A DNA stretch of 19,265 bases from Clostridiales bacterium (lineage in GTDB: Bacteria > Bacillota > Clostridia > Christensenellales > Aristaeellaceae). The notes beneath the pieces are model-generated. The model saw only the letters and a program-made list of their open reading frames with translations, did no database searches and was not told where the DNA came from. Shown here piece by piece: positions 9,568 through 16,602 of the stretch. Position 1 is the stretch's first letter. Every line of letters begins with the position of its first letter. The position numbers and the translations under genes are program-made. The stretch spans positions 1-19,265 of the forward strand of contig JAAYJP010000238.1 of the NCBI GenBank assembly GCA_012522875.1, given 5' to 3'.

Positions 9568-9596
9568 TTGACACAGGCAAGGATGTGTGATAGGAT
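9568..9596 (+). promoter_or_regulatory. Promoter (P2) just upstream of the T-box leader
   Basis: A perfect TTGACA (9568-9573) and, after 17 nt, TAGGAT (9591-9596) preceded by TGA, giving an extended -10. The predicted start near 9603 is about 10 nt before Stem I of the T-box, the usual arrangement, so this is the likelier main promoter of the trpXYZ-type operon. Confidence 0.75.
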
Positions 9597-9610
9597 GTGC
9601 GCATAAACCG

Positions 9611-9860
9611 GTGAGGGAGACGAGTAAACGGAACCGCTTGAACCAAAGAGAGCCGCCGATGGTGGGAACGCGGCATGAGAGCGTCCGTTGAATGGCCTCC
9701 CGAGGGTCGCTTCAAACGGGAAACCAAGTAGAAGCGGACGGGACCCGCGCCCGTTATCAAGGCGGCATGTGTGTCGGCGCATGGAACAAGAAGGCTTCCA
9801 AGCCAATTTGAGTGGTACCGCGGTCAATCGCCTCAAGCAACATTGCTTGAGGCGTTTTTT
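9611..9860 (+). promoter_or_regulatory. T-box riboswitch, probably tRNA-Trp specific (UGG specifier)
   Basis: A complete transcriptional T-box leader. Basal Stem I pairs GGGAG (9615-9619) with CTCCC (9697-9701). The specifier loop has the AGTA S-turn strand (9623-9626) opposite GAA (9690-9692), followed by the specifier TGG (9693-9695). The helix above pairs ACGGA (9628-9632) with TCCGT (9684-9688). AGAGAG (9647-9652) and GATGGTGGGAAC (9658-9669) are the conserved distal Stem I elements. The Stem IIA/B pseudoknot pairs AACGGG (9715-9720) with CCCGTT (9750-9755). The T-box GAGTGGTACCGCGG is at 9810-9823. The antiterminator pairs TTGAG (9808-9812) with CTCAA (9832-9836) and GCG (9820-9822) with CGC (9829-9831), leaving the 7-nt TGGTACC bulge that binds the tRNA acceptor end. 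It excludes the terminator at 9829-9860. Uncharged tRNA-Trp should therefore permit transcription of the importer genes. The Trp assignment rests on the GAA-TGG register plus the gene content. Confidence 0.93.
9829..9860 (+). terminator. T-box leader terminator
   Basis: CGCCTCAAGCA / TGCTTGAGGCG forms an 11-bp perfect stem with an ACAT loop, followed by six Ts (9855-9860). Its 5' arm overlaps the 3' arm of the antiterminator, so it forms only when tRNA-dependent antitermination fails. Confidence 0.93.
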
Positions 9861-9913
9861 AATCGCAAGGCAGGGCTCCGACAGCCACAAATCAAGAAAA
9901 GGAGACTTAAACC

Positions 9914-10888
9914 ATGAGAAAACAGCGCACCATCCTGACCCTGGCCCTGATTCTGACGCTTCTGGCTCTCTCCGGCTCCGCCTCCACATCTCCCCTGCGC
10001 ATTGGTATCGCCCAGTTCGCCGTCCACGGCTCCCTGGACAACGTGCGCGACGGTTTCATTCAGGGCCTGGCCGAGGGCGGCTATGTGAGGGATGAAAACA
10101 TCATCATCGACGAACAAAACGCCCAGGCGGACATGGGCATGGCCAGCGCCATCGCCTCTGCCTTCGTGGACAACCGCTATGACCTGATCTGCGCCATCGC
10201 CACCCCTATGGCCGTGGTGAGCGCCAATACCGCCGACGGGAAAATTCCTGTGATCTACGCAGCCGTCACTTCCCCCCTGGAGGCGGGTCTGGCGGAGGAA
10301 GACGGGCTATCCACCCTGAATGTCACCGGCACCAGCGACCAGCCGCCCATCGGGCGCCAGCTGGCCCTTATCCGTGCGCTCCAGCCGGAAGCCACCAAGG
10401 TGGGCCTCCTTTACACCGTGGGTGAGGTGAATTCCCAGGTACTGGCCCGGCAATACAGGGAACTGGCCCCGGAGTATGGCTTTGAGATTGTCGAGGCCAC
10501 GGTGAGCGCGGGCTCAGAAATCCCGCTGGCGCTGCCGGGCCTGGTCAACCAGGCGGATTGCCTGAGCATGCTGCTGGATAACACAGTGGTGCAATACCTG
10601 GACCTGGTGTTGGACGCAGCTGAAGAAGCCGGCATCCCGGTGTACGGCAGCGAAATCGAACAGGTCACCAAAGGCTGTGCCGCCGCCGCGGGCATTGACT
10701 ATGTTGCCCTGGGCCGGCAGACAGGCCTCCTGGCTTCCCGCGTCCTTTCCGGCGAATCAGCAGGCAGCATCCCCTACATCCAGGTACAGGACGCTGCCTT
10801 GTATGTTAATCCACAGGTACTTGAAAACCTGAACATCGCTATCCCCGAGGAGCTCCGGAGCCAGCTGCTGGACGCCAGCGGCAGGTGA
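9914..10888 (+). CDS. trpX: ABC transporter substrate-binding protein, TrpX type (tryptophan), without lipobox cysteine
   Basis: 324 residues of the ABC_sub_bind (PF04392-like) family of periplasmic-fold binding proteins. The mature part starts LRIGIAQFAVHGSLDNVRDG, followed by GLAEGGYVRDENIIIDEQNAQ and the IPVIYAAVTSPLEAGL and LGRQTGLLASRVL blocks typical of the family. The signal sequence (residues 1-24) has a hydrophobic core ending ALSGSAST. The LSG triplet of a lipobox is there, but the position of the lipid-carrying Cys is S22 (TCC at 9977-9979), so membrane anchoring by lipidation is not expected. The ATG has AAGGAG 9 nt upstream. It is the first gene behind a Trp-type T-box and is followed by permease and ATPase genes, the gene set named TrpXYZ in Bacillota. 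Specificity for tryptophan is inferred from the riboswitch. Confidence 0.85.
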   Translation: MRKQRTILTLALILTLLALSGSASTSPLRIGIAQFAVHGSLDNVRDGFIQGLAEGGYVRDENIIIDEQNAQADMGMASAIASAFVDNRYDLICAIATPMAVVSANTADGKIPVIYAAVTSPLEAGLAEEDGLSTLNVTGTSDQPPIGRQLALIRALQPEATKVGLLYTVGEVNSQVLARQYRELAPEYGFEIVEATVSAGSEIPLALPGLVNQADCLSMLLDNTVVQYLDLVLDAAEEAGIPVYGSEIEQVTKGCAAAAGIDYVALGRQTGLLASRVLSGESAGSIPYIQVQDAALYVNPQVLENLNIAIPEELRSQLLDASGR

Positions 10889-10890
10889 GC

Positions 10891-11796
10891 ATGCAGATTC
10901 TCTCTTCCTTTGCATTAGCCCTGCCCAGCGCCGTGGAGCAAGGCCTGCTGTACGCAGTCATGGCGCTGGGCGTGATGATTACCTACCTGGTGCTGGACTT
11001 TCCCGACCTGACGGTGGACGGTTCTTTCCCCCTGGGTGCGGTGGTGAGCGCGCGCTTGATTTTAGCAGGTACGAATCCGCTTCTGGCCATGGCAGCCTCA
11101 GCTTTGGCCGGCGCTCTGGCGGGGCTTGTAACAGGCCTTATCCATGTAAAACTGAAGGTTAGGGACCTGTTCTCCGGCATCATTGTGATGACCGCCCTTT
11201 ACTCCATCAACCTCCGGCTGGCAGGGGACAGCGCGCTGCTGTCCCTGCCCCGGACCAGCATCACCCTCCTGCGCAACAACCCCGTGGCGGACATTCTGCC
11301 CAGGGGCTACAGCACGCTGATCATCGCTTTGTTTGCAGTGTTTGCGGTAAAAGTGCTCCTGGACCTCTTCTTCAAGACCCGCGCGGGCTTTCTGTTGAGG
11401 GCCGCCGGGGACAACCCCCAAATGGTCACCGCGCTGGCCAGGGACAAAGGCCAGGTAAAAATCCTCGGCCTGATGATCGCAAACGCCCTGGTGGCGCTCT
11501 CCGGAGGCCTGGTGGCGCAGGAGCAGCGCATGTTTGAGATTTCAATGGGAACAGGCGCCATGGTGCTGTCCCTGGCCTCTGTCATCCTGGGTGTCAACCT
11601 GCTTGGCAAGATAGAAAAAATGAGCGTCACGCTCAAAGTCATCATCGGGGCCGTCCTCTATAAAATCAGCGTCGCCTTCGCCATCGCCTGCGGGCTGAAG
11701 CCGGGGGACCTGAAAGTTGTTACCGCCGCACTGTTCCTTCTCATCCTGGCGGCAGGCCTCTTTCCCAAAGGAGGAAAAAAACATGCTGGCCCTTGA
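10891..11796 (+). CDS. trpY: ABC transporter permease, TrpY type
   Basis: 301 residues with about eight to nine hydrophobic membrane segments, of the branched-chain-amino-acid-type permease family (BPD_transp_2). LVLDFPDLTVDGSFPLGAVV near residues 32-51 is a strong signature of the permeases that go with ABC_sub_bind proteins. RAAGDNPQMVTALARDKG in the middle is the cytoplasmic loop that contacts the ATPase. It should form the membrane channel of the importer. Start choice: GTG at 10885 overlaps the trpX stop as GTGA, and the ATG at 10891 lies two codons on; both rely on translational coupling because neither has a good Shine-Dalgarno. I prefer the ATG. The 3' end contains the AAGGAGG that serves trpZ and overlaps that gene by 14 nt. 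Confidence 0.9.
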   Translation: MQILSSFALALPSAVEQGLLYAVMALGVMITYLVLDFPDLTVDGSFPLGAVVSARLILAGTNPLLAMAASALAGALAGLVTGLIHVKLKVRDLFSGIIVMTALYSINLRLAGDSALLSLPRTSITLLRNNPVADILPRGYSTLIIALFAVFAVKVLLDLFFKTRAGFLLRAAGDNPQMVTALARDKGQVKILGLMIANALVALSGGLVAQEQRMFEISMGTGAMVLSLASVILGVNLLGKIEKMSVTLKVIIGAVLYKISVAFAIACGLKPGDLKVVTAALFLLILAAGLFPKGGKKHAGP

Positions 11797-12556
11797 GCGC
11801 ATTCACCTCACCTACAACCCCGGAACCGTTCGGGAGATGGGGCTGTTCCGGGATTTTTCCCTGGACGTTCCCCAGGGGCAATACTTGAGTGTGGTGGGCT
11901 CAAACGGCTCCGGCAAAACCTCCATGCTCAACCTTCTCTGCGGCAGCCTCATGCCGGATGCGGGCCGGGTCCTGATGGCTGGAAAGGATATCACCGGCCA
12001 GAGCGAACATGTGCGTGCGCGAAACATCGGCCGCATTCACCAGAACCCAGCCATGGGCAGCTGTGCCGGAATGAGCATTCTGGAAAACCTGGCATTGTCC
12101 GGCAGCAAGCAAAAAAAGATGAACCTGCTTCCCGCCGTTGACAGGAAACAGGTCGCCAGATACAAGGAGATGCTCGCTCCCCTTGGCCTGGGGCTTGAAA
12201 ACATGCTGGAGGCCCGCGCGGGCAACCTGTCCGGCGGCCAGCGCCAGGCCCTGGCGCTGATCATGGCGGCGATGACACCCATCTCCTGCCTGATTCTGGA
12301 TGAACACACCGCCGCCCTGGACCCCAAGACCGCGGACACCATCATGCATCTGACCGACAGCCTCATCCATGAAAAGGGCATCACCGCCATCATGGTCACC
12401 CATAACCTGCGCTACGCCCTGGACTACGGCAACCGCATCGTCATGATGCACCAGGGCCAGATAGTGCTGGATGAAAGCGATGAAAATAAACAGGCCCTTC
12501 GCCTGGAAAAGGTGCTGGGCCTGTTCAATGAGATCAGTGTGGAATGCGGCAACTGA
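11783..12556 (+). CDS. trpZ: ABC transporter ATP-binding protein, TrpZ type
   Basis: 257 residues, a single nucleotide-binding domain that powers the TrpXY importer. Walker A is GSNGSGKT (39-46). The Q-loop is Q87 in IGRIHQNP, the signature is LSGGQRQAL (149-157), Walker B is CLILDE (169-174), the D-loop is AALDPK and the switch histidine is H207 in MVTHN, so all catalytic motifs are intact. The ATG at 11783-11785 is chosen because AAGGAGG lies 9 nt before it; a longer in-frame reading to 11717 would lie inside trpY and lacks support. It overlaps the end of trpY by 14 nt. Its stop is 1 nt from the stop of the convergent GH3 gene, so no dedicated terminator fits between them. Confidence 0.95.
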   Translation: MLALERIHLTYNPGTVREMGLFRDFSLDVPQGQYLSVVGSNGSGKTSMLNLLCGSLMPDAGRVLMAGKDITGQSEHVRARNIGRIHQNPAMGSCAGMSILENLALSGSKQKKMNLLPAVDRKQVARYKEMLAPLGLGLENMLEARAGNLSGGQRQALALIMAAMTPISCLILDEHTAALDPKTADTIMHLTDSLIHEKGITAIMVTHNLRYALDYGNRIVMMHQGQIVLDESDENKQALRLEKVLGLFNEISVECGN

Positions 12557-12557
12557 A

Positions 12558-14678
12558 TCATACGGCCACACGGACGCTTGTTTTTCCCGTCAACTCGGCG
12601 CTCCGGACGTCCGGCTGTCCCATCCCCACATAAAAGACGGGTGCCTCCCCGGGGAGGGGCTTTCCCTCATGGTCAAACACCATCAGGCTACGGGCATCGA
12701 CCTGCAGGCTGATGGTTTTCTTTTCCCCGCCTTTCAGGCTGATGCGCTTGAAAGCGCACAGGACCGGATTGGGCGGGGCGTTGGCATGATCGCCGGAATG
12801 TTCACAGTAAACCTGAACCACATCCTCCGTATCCCTGGGCGACGCATTGGCGATATCCGCCGTGATGATAAAGCCCTGGGCATCAGGCCGGCCCTTGGCG
12901 CCTGTCACGCGCGTATCCCCATAGGTGAGGCCATAGCCAAAGGGGTACAGCGGGGCTTCCTCCAGATACCGGTAGGTTCTGGCACGCATGCTGTAGTCTT
13001 CAAAGGCGGGCAGGCGGGCCAACTGATGGTTGTGATAGAAGGTGAGGGGCAATTTGCCTGAGGGAGAGACATGCCCCAGCAGGATGTCAGCCACAGCCTT
13101 GCCGCCCCGCGCACCGGGGTACCAGGCGAGAAGAACGGCATCCGCCCTCTCTCCCGCCTGCCCAAGATCAATGGCGCTTCCCGCCATCAGGCAGATGACC
13201 GTGGGCTTGTTGACCTTCAGCACCGCGTCCAACAGCCTGGCCTGGGCAGCCGGGAGCAGCAGGTCTGCTTTGTCGCCGGAAGCATCAGCGTTTCCGGTAT
13301 CCCCTTCCTCGCCTTCCAGGCTTTCGTCCAGCCCCACAGCCAGCACCACTGCGTCCGCCAGCTCGGCCATGGCCACGGCCTCAGACAGCCTGTCATCCCT
13401 CTGTGCCAGGTTTTCCTCCCGGTCGCGCCACAGGTGGCAGCCCTGGGCGTACAAAACACGCACCTCTTCCGGCAGCGCATCCTGCAGGCCCTCCAGCACG
13501 GTGATGTAGCGTGAGGAGGTGCCATGATAATTGCCGATAAGCGCCTGGCGGCTGTTGGCGTTGGGACCGATCACAGCCAGCGTTTTGATCTTTTGAGGGC
13601 TGAGAGGCAAAAGGCCGTTGTTTTTCAGCAGCACGCAGCTGCGCCGGCTGGCCTCCTCGGCCTTTTTCAGGTGTTCGGCACACTCCACCACCGTCAGTGG
13701 GATATTGTCATACTCGGTCTCTCCAAATAAGCCCAGCATAAACCGCGTGGTGAAGAGCCGTATAGCCGCCGCCCGGATATCATCCTCCGTAACCAGCCCC
13801 TCCTGATGGGCGATGAGGATATGGAGATAGGTGTTTCCGCAGTTCAGGTCGCAGCCTGCTTTCAGCGCCATGGCAGCGGACTCCTGGGCTGTTCGGGTCA
13901 CCTTGTGGTGCTCGTGGAAATCCCGGATGGCCCAGCAATCGGAGACAAAGTGTCCTTCAAAGCCCCATTCTCCCCTTAGAATTTCCTGGATGAGTTTGGG
14001 GCTCCCGCAGGCGGGCTCGCCATTGACCCGGTTATAAGCGCCCATCACGGCTTCCACCCCGGCCCGGGTGACCAGGGCTTTGAAAGCGGGGAGATAGGTC
14101 TCTGCCATGTCTTTGGGCGAGGCGAGGGCATCGAATTCATGCCGAAGCGCCTCCGGGCCTGAATGGACGGCATAGTGCTTGGCGCAGGCGGCAGCCCTGA
14201 GCGTCTCTCCTTCCCCCTGCAGGCCTTTGACATAGTGTATGCCCAGCACGCTGGACAGAAAGGGGTCTTCCCCATAGGTCTCCTGGCCTCGACCCCAGCG
14301 GGGGTCCCGGAAAATGTTCACATTGGGTGACCAGAAGGTAAGGCCCTTGTAGATGTCCCGGTCGCTTTGGCAGGAAGCGGCATTATACTTGGCCCGCCCC
14401 TCTGTGGCAACGATTTCGCCCATCTCCCGTGTCAATTCCGGGTCAAAGCAGGCCGCCATGCCGATGGCCTGGGGGAAGCTGGTCGCTGTGCCCGCCCGCG
14501 CCACGCCATGCAGGCCTTCATTCCACCAGTTGTATGCCGGAATATCCAGCCGGGGGACAGCCGGTGCGTCATACCGAAGCTGGGACGCGGCCTCCTCCAG
14601 GGTCATCCGGCCGACCAGATCCGCCGCCTTTTTCCTTGCTTCGTTTCGCTGCACGTATTTCTTTTTCCCTTCAATCAA
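12558..14678 (-). CDS. Glycoside hydrolase family 3 beta-xylosidase/beta-glucosidase, cytoplasmic
   Basis: 706 residues. It hydrolyses beta-linked xylosyl or glucosyl ends of oligosaccharides with retention of configuration. The N-terminal (alpha/beta)8 barrel has YNWWNEGLHGVARAG (49-63), typical of the xylosidase-like branch; RDPRWGRGQETYGEDP (124-139); KH at 167-168; and the nucleophile D247 in FVSDCWAI. The second domain holds the likely acid/base glutamate in SLEGEEGD (E455 or E457) and the ASGDKADL loop. The C-terminal Fn3-like domain (about 590-690) has DVVQVY. There is no signal peptide, so it should act on imported oligosaccharides. The start is uncertain: TTG at 14678 (19 nt after the permease gene) or GTG at 14654. 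It ends the operon of binding protein and two permeases. Xylose versus glucose specificity cannot be settled from sequence. Confidence 0.92.
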   Translation of the reverse strand: MIEGKKKYVQRNEARKKAADLVGRMTLEEAASQLRYDAPAVPRLDIPAYNWWNEGLHGVARAGTATSFPQAIGMAACFDPELTREMGEIVATEGRAKYNAASCQSDRDIYKGLTFWSPNVNIFRDPRWGRGQETYGEDPFLSSVLGIHYVKGLQGEGETLRAAACAKHYAVHSGPEALRHEFDALASPKDMAETYLPAFKALVTRAGVEAVMGAYNRVNGEPACGSPKLIQEILRGEWGFEGHFVSDCWAIRDFHEHHKVTRTAQESAAMALKAGCDLNCGNTYLHILIAHQEGLVTEDDIRAAAIRLFTTRFMLGLFGETEYDNIPLTVVECAEHLKKAEEASRRSCVLLKNNGLLPLSPQKIKTLAVIGPNANSRQALIGNYHGTSSRYITVLEGLQDALPEEVRVLYAQGCHLWRDREENLAQRDDRLSEAVAMAELADAVVLAVGLDESLEGEEGDTGNADASGDKADLLLPAAQARLLDAVLKVNKPTVICLMAGSAIDLGQAGERADAVLLAWYPGARGGKAVADILLGHVSPSGKLPLTFYHNHQLARLPAFEDYSMRARTYRYLEEAPLYPFGYGLTYGDTRVTGAKGRPDAQGFIITADIANASPRDTEDVVQVYCEHSGDHANAPPNPVLCAFKRISLKGGEKKTISLQVDARSLMVFDHEGKPLPGEAPVFYVGMGQPDVRSAELTGKTSVRVAV

Positions 14679-14697
14679 TCACTTTGCCGGATTGGCA

Positions 14698-15546
14698 TCA
14701 GCCTTTCACACCGCCCAGGGCAACGCCCGCAATGATGTACTTGGAAAGCGCGAAATAAATGATAAACAGCGGAAGGACCGTCAGCGCCAGTCCCAGATAG
14801 ACCGCGCCGTATTCCGTACGGTAAATATCTCCGCGGAGGAGGCTCACCATGATGGGCAATGTGTACTTGTCATTGTTCGTCAGAAGGATCAGGGGCAGGA
14901 ACAGGTTGTTCCAGCTGGCGACGAAGGTAAAAATCGCCTGGGTTGCTATAGCCGGCTTCATGATGGGCAGGATGATCCGGTTGAACGTGCTGAATTCGCC
15001 CGATCCGTCGATCCTGGCGGCGTCCACAAGTTCAAGCGGCAGGGATGCCAGCATATACTGGCGCATAAAGAACACCGTGGCAGGTGCTGCAATGGACGGC
15101 AGGATCAACGCCAGGAAATTGTTGGTCATCCCGATGCGGTACATAAACTGGTAAAAGCCGATGCTGGTGACCTGTGCTGGAATCATCATCACAGCAAGGA
15201 TCATGCTGAAAAACGCCTGGCGCATTTTCCAGGAATAAGCCACCACCGCGTAAGCGGTCAGCACAGAGAAATAGATAGCCAGGGCAGTGGATCCGGTGGA
15301 TATGATGGCCGAGTTGTAAAACCCCTTCAAGGGGTCAAACGTCTTGCCTGTAAAGACGGCATAGTTGCTGGCAAGGTAACTTGATGGCAAGAGGGAAACA
15401 CCGCTTTGCTGGATTTCAAAGGTGCTGCGGGTGGCGTTGATGAACATCACCACAAAGGGAAACAAGCTTAGAATCGCCAGAAAAATGCAGAAAGCATAAA
15501 TGAACACGCGAAAAGCGCTGCGGCCGACCGAATTGCTCTTCTTCAT
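14698..15546 (-). CDS. Carbohydrate ABC transporter permease, MalG type
   Basis: 282 residues with six predicted membrane helices (the first about 12-36), binding-protein-dependent transport system inner-membrane component. The cytoplasmic EAA loop is ELVDAARIDGSGEFSTFNRI (172-191), which docks the ATPase; ILPIMKPAI follows. The C-terminus GVALGGVKG is typical of MalG-like carbohydrate permeases. Its ATG overlaps the stop of the MalF-type permease as ATGA (15543-15546), so the two half-permeases are translated in step. The GH3 gene follows after 19 nt. No ATPase gene lies in the operon. Confidence 0.96.
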   Translation of the reverse strand: MKKSNSVGRSAFRVFIYAFCIFLAILSLFPFVVMFINATRSTFEIQQSGVSLLPSSYLASNYAVFTGKTFDPLKGFYNSAIISTGSTALAIYFSVLTAYAVVAYSWKMRQAFFSMILAVMMIPAQVTSIGFYQFMYRIGMTNNFLALILPSIAAPATVFFMRQYMLASLPLELVDAARIDGSGEFSTFNRIILPIMKPAIATQAIFTFVASWNNLFLPLILLTNNDKYTLPIMVSLLRGDIYRTEYGAVYLGLALTVLPLFIIYFALSKYIIAGVALGGVKG

Positions 15547-16526
15547 TTCACGGCCTCCTCCTTATGTAGTTCCCCACGCTTGATCTGCCTGGCGAGTTTC
15601 CTTGCCTCCTTCTTTTCCAGTACTTCCGCTTTATCCCGCATCAGGAGGAAAACGCCGATGGACAGGAAAGCAATGATGACAAACATGATCATGCTCGCGG
15701 CTGCAGCGCGGTTATACAGGTAACTGCCGCTGAAGGCCTGGTTGTAGATGAACAGGCTGGTGGTCAGCGTGGCGTTGCCCGGCATCCCCAGATTAAACAG
15801 TTTCGGAATATCAAACATATTCAAGCCACCAATCATGCTGGTTATAAGCACAAAAAGCAGGATTGTTCTAAGGTTGGGAAGGGTGATGTACAGGAAAGTC
15901 TGCACATCGCTCGCGCCGTCGATATCGGCCGCCTCAAAGATCTCCGGATTGATCCCCAGCACCCCGGAAACAAGAATGATCATCGTATAGCCATACCACA
16001 TCCAAAACTGGATAAAGGCGATGATCAGCTGGGATGCTGATTTATCCGTCAGGAAGTAATAGGGCTGCGCAAATATGCCTGCTTTGACGAGAACGTCGTT
16101 GATAGGACCCATCGGGTACCCGAACAGCACATTGAACAGAATGGCGATGGTGGCAGCGGTGATGATGTTGGGCATGTAAAAGACAACTTTAAAAAACCCC
16201 TGCCCTTTGATTTTGTTGTGATTGGAGGTGAACCAGGCTGTCAGGATCAGCGCCAGCAAAATCTGGGGGATAAAGTTGATCATCCAGATCTTCAGCGTGT
16301 TGACCAGGGACAGTTTGAACGAGGCATTGTTTAAAATGAGCCTGAAGTTGGCAAAAGGATCCTGTAAAACATTGATACTTGTTTTCAGCAGGCCCTTGAG
16401 GTCCGTAAAGCCGATAAACGCTGTGTAAACAGTCGGGTACAGGGAAAAAATGATGAAAGCGGCGATAAAGGGAATGCTGAAGATGTAGCCGTACTTAGCA
16501 TAACTCAGATGTTTTCTTTTCTTCAA
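15543..16526 (-). CDS. Carbohydrate ABC transporter permease, MalF type
   Basis: 327 residues with six main membrane helices, the partner of the MalG-type permease. The N-terminus KKRKHLSYAKYGYIFSIPF and FSLYPTVYTAFIGFTD are typical of MalF/UgpA-like permeases. The EAA loop is EIFEAADIDGASDVQTFLYI (about 196-215). A lysine- and glutamate-rich cytoplasmic tail of about 30 residues (from MRDKAEVLEKKEARK) is unusual in length and could be helical. Start: TTG at 16526 is chosen because AGGAG lies 9 nt upstream; TTG at 16532 (adding Met-Ala) is only 3 nt from the same site. The gene is separated from the upstream binding-protein gene by a strong hairpin. Confidence 0.94.
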   Translation of the reverse strand: MKKRKHLSYAKYGYIFSIPFIAAFIIFSLYPTVYTAFIGFTDLKGLLKTSINVLQDPFANFRLILNNASFKLSLVNTLKIWMINFIPQILLALILTAWFTSNHNKIKGQGFFKVVFYMPNIITAATIAILFNVLFGYPMGPINDVLVKAGIFAQPYYFLTDKSASQLIIAFIQFWMWYGYTMIILVSGVLGINPEIFEAADIDGASDVQTFLYITLPNLRTILLFVLITSMIGGLNMFDIPKLFNLGMPGNATLTTSLFIYNQAFSGSYLYNRAAAASMIMFVIIAFLSIGVFLLMRDKAEVLEKKEARKLARQIKRGELHKEEAVK

Positions 16527-16553
16527 AGCCAATCACTCCTCTGCAGGCTTAAA

Positions 16554-16589
16554 CGCCGCGGGAACAGGCATTGTCCTGTTCCCGCGGCG
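16554..16589 (-). terminator. Perfect 15-bp hairpin between binding-protein and permease genes (attenuator or mRNA-stabilising element)
   Basis: CGCCGCGGGAACAGG is followed by a 6-nt loop and its exact complement. On the minus-strand RNA the hairpin begins 13 nt after the binding-protein stop codon (16603) and is followed only by GTTTAAG rather than a proper U-tract. It may therefore act as a partial terminator or as a 3' stabiliser that gives more binding protein than permease, as is known for malE-malF-type operons. Confidence 0.75.
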
Positions 16590-16602
16590 CTGTGCTAAGT
16601 CA

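Noticed and set aside
9387..9989. Minus-strand frame of 200 codons over the T-box
   Set aside because: Overlaps the riboswitch, both trp-operon promoters and the trpX start; the RNA structure explains the sequence far better.
12537..12584. GTGTGG / CCACAC hairpin as a terminator for trpZ
   Set aside because: Six pairs around a 23-nt loop, with the T-run 8 nt beyond the stem; too weak to call.
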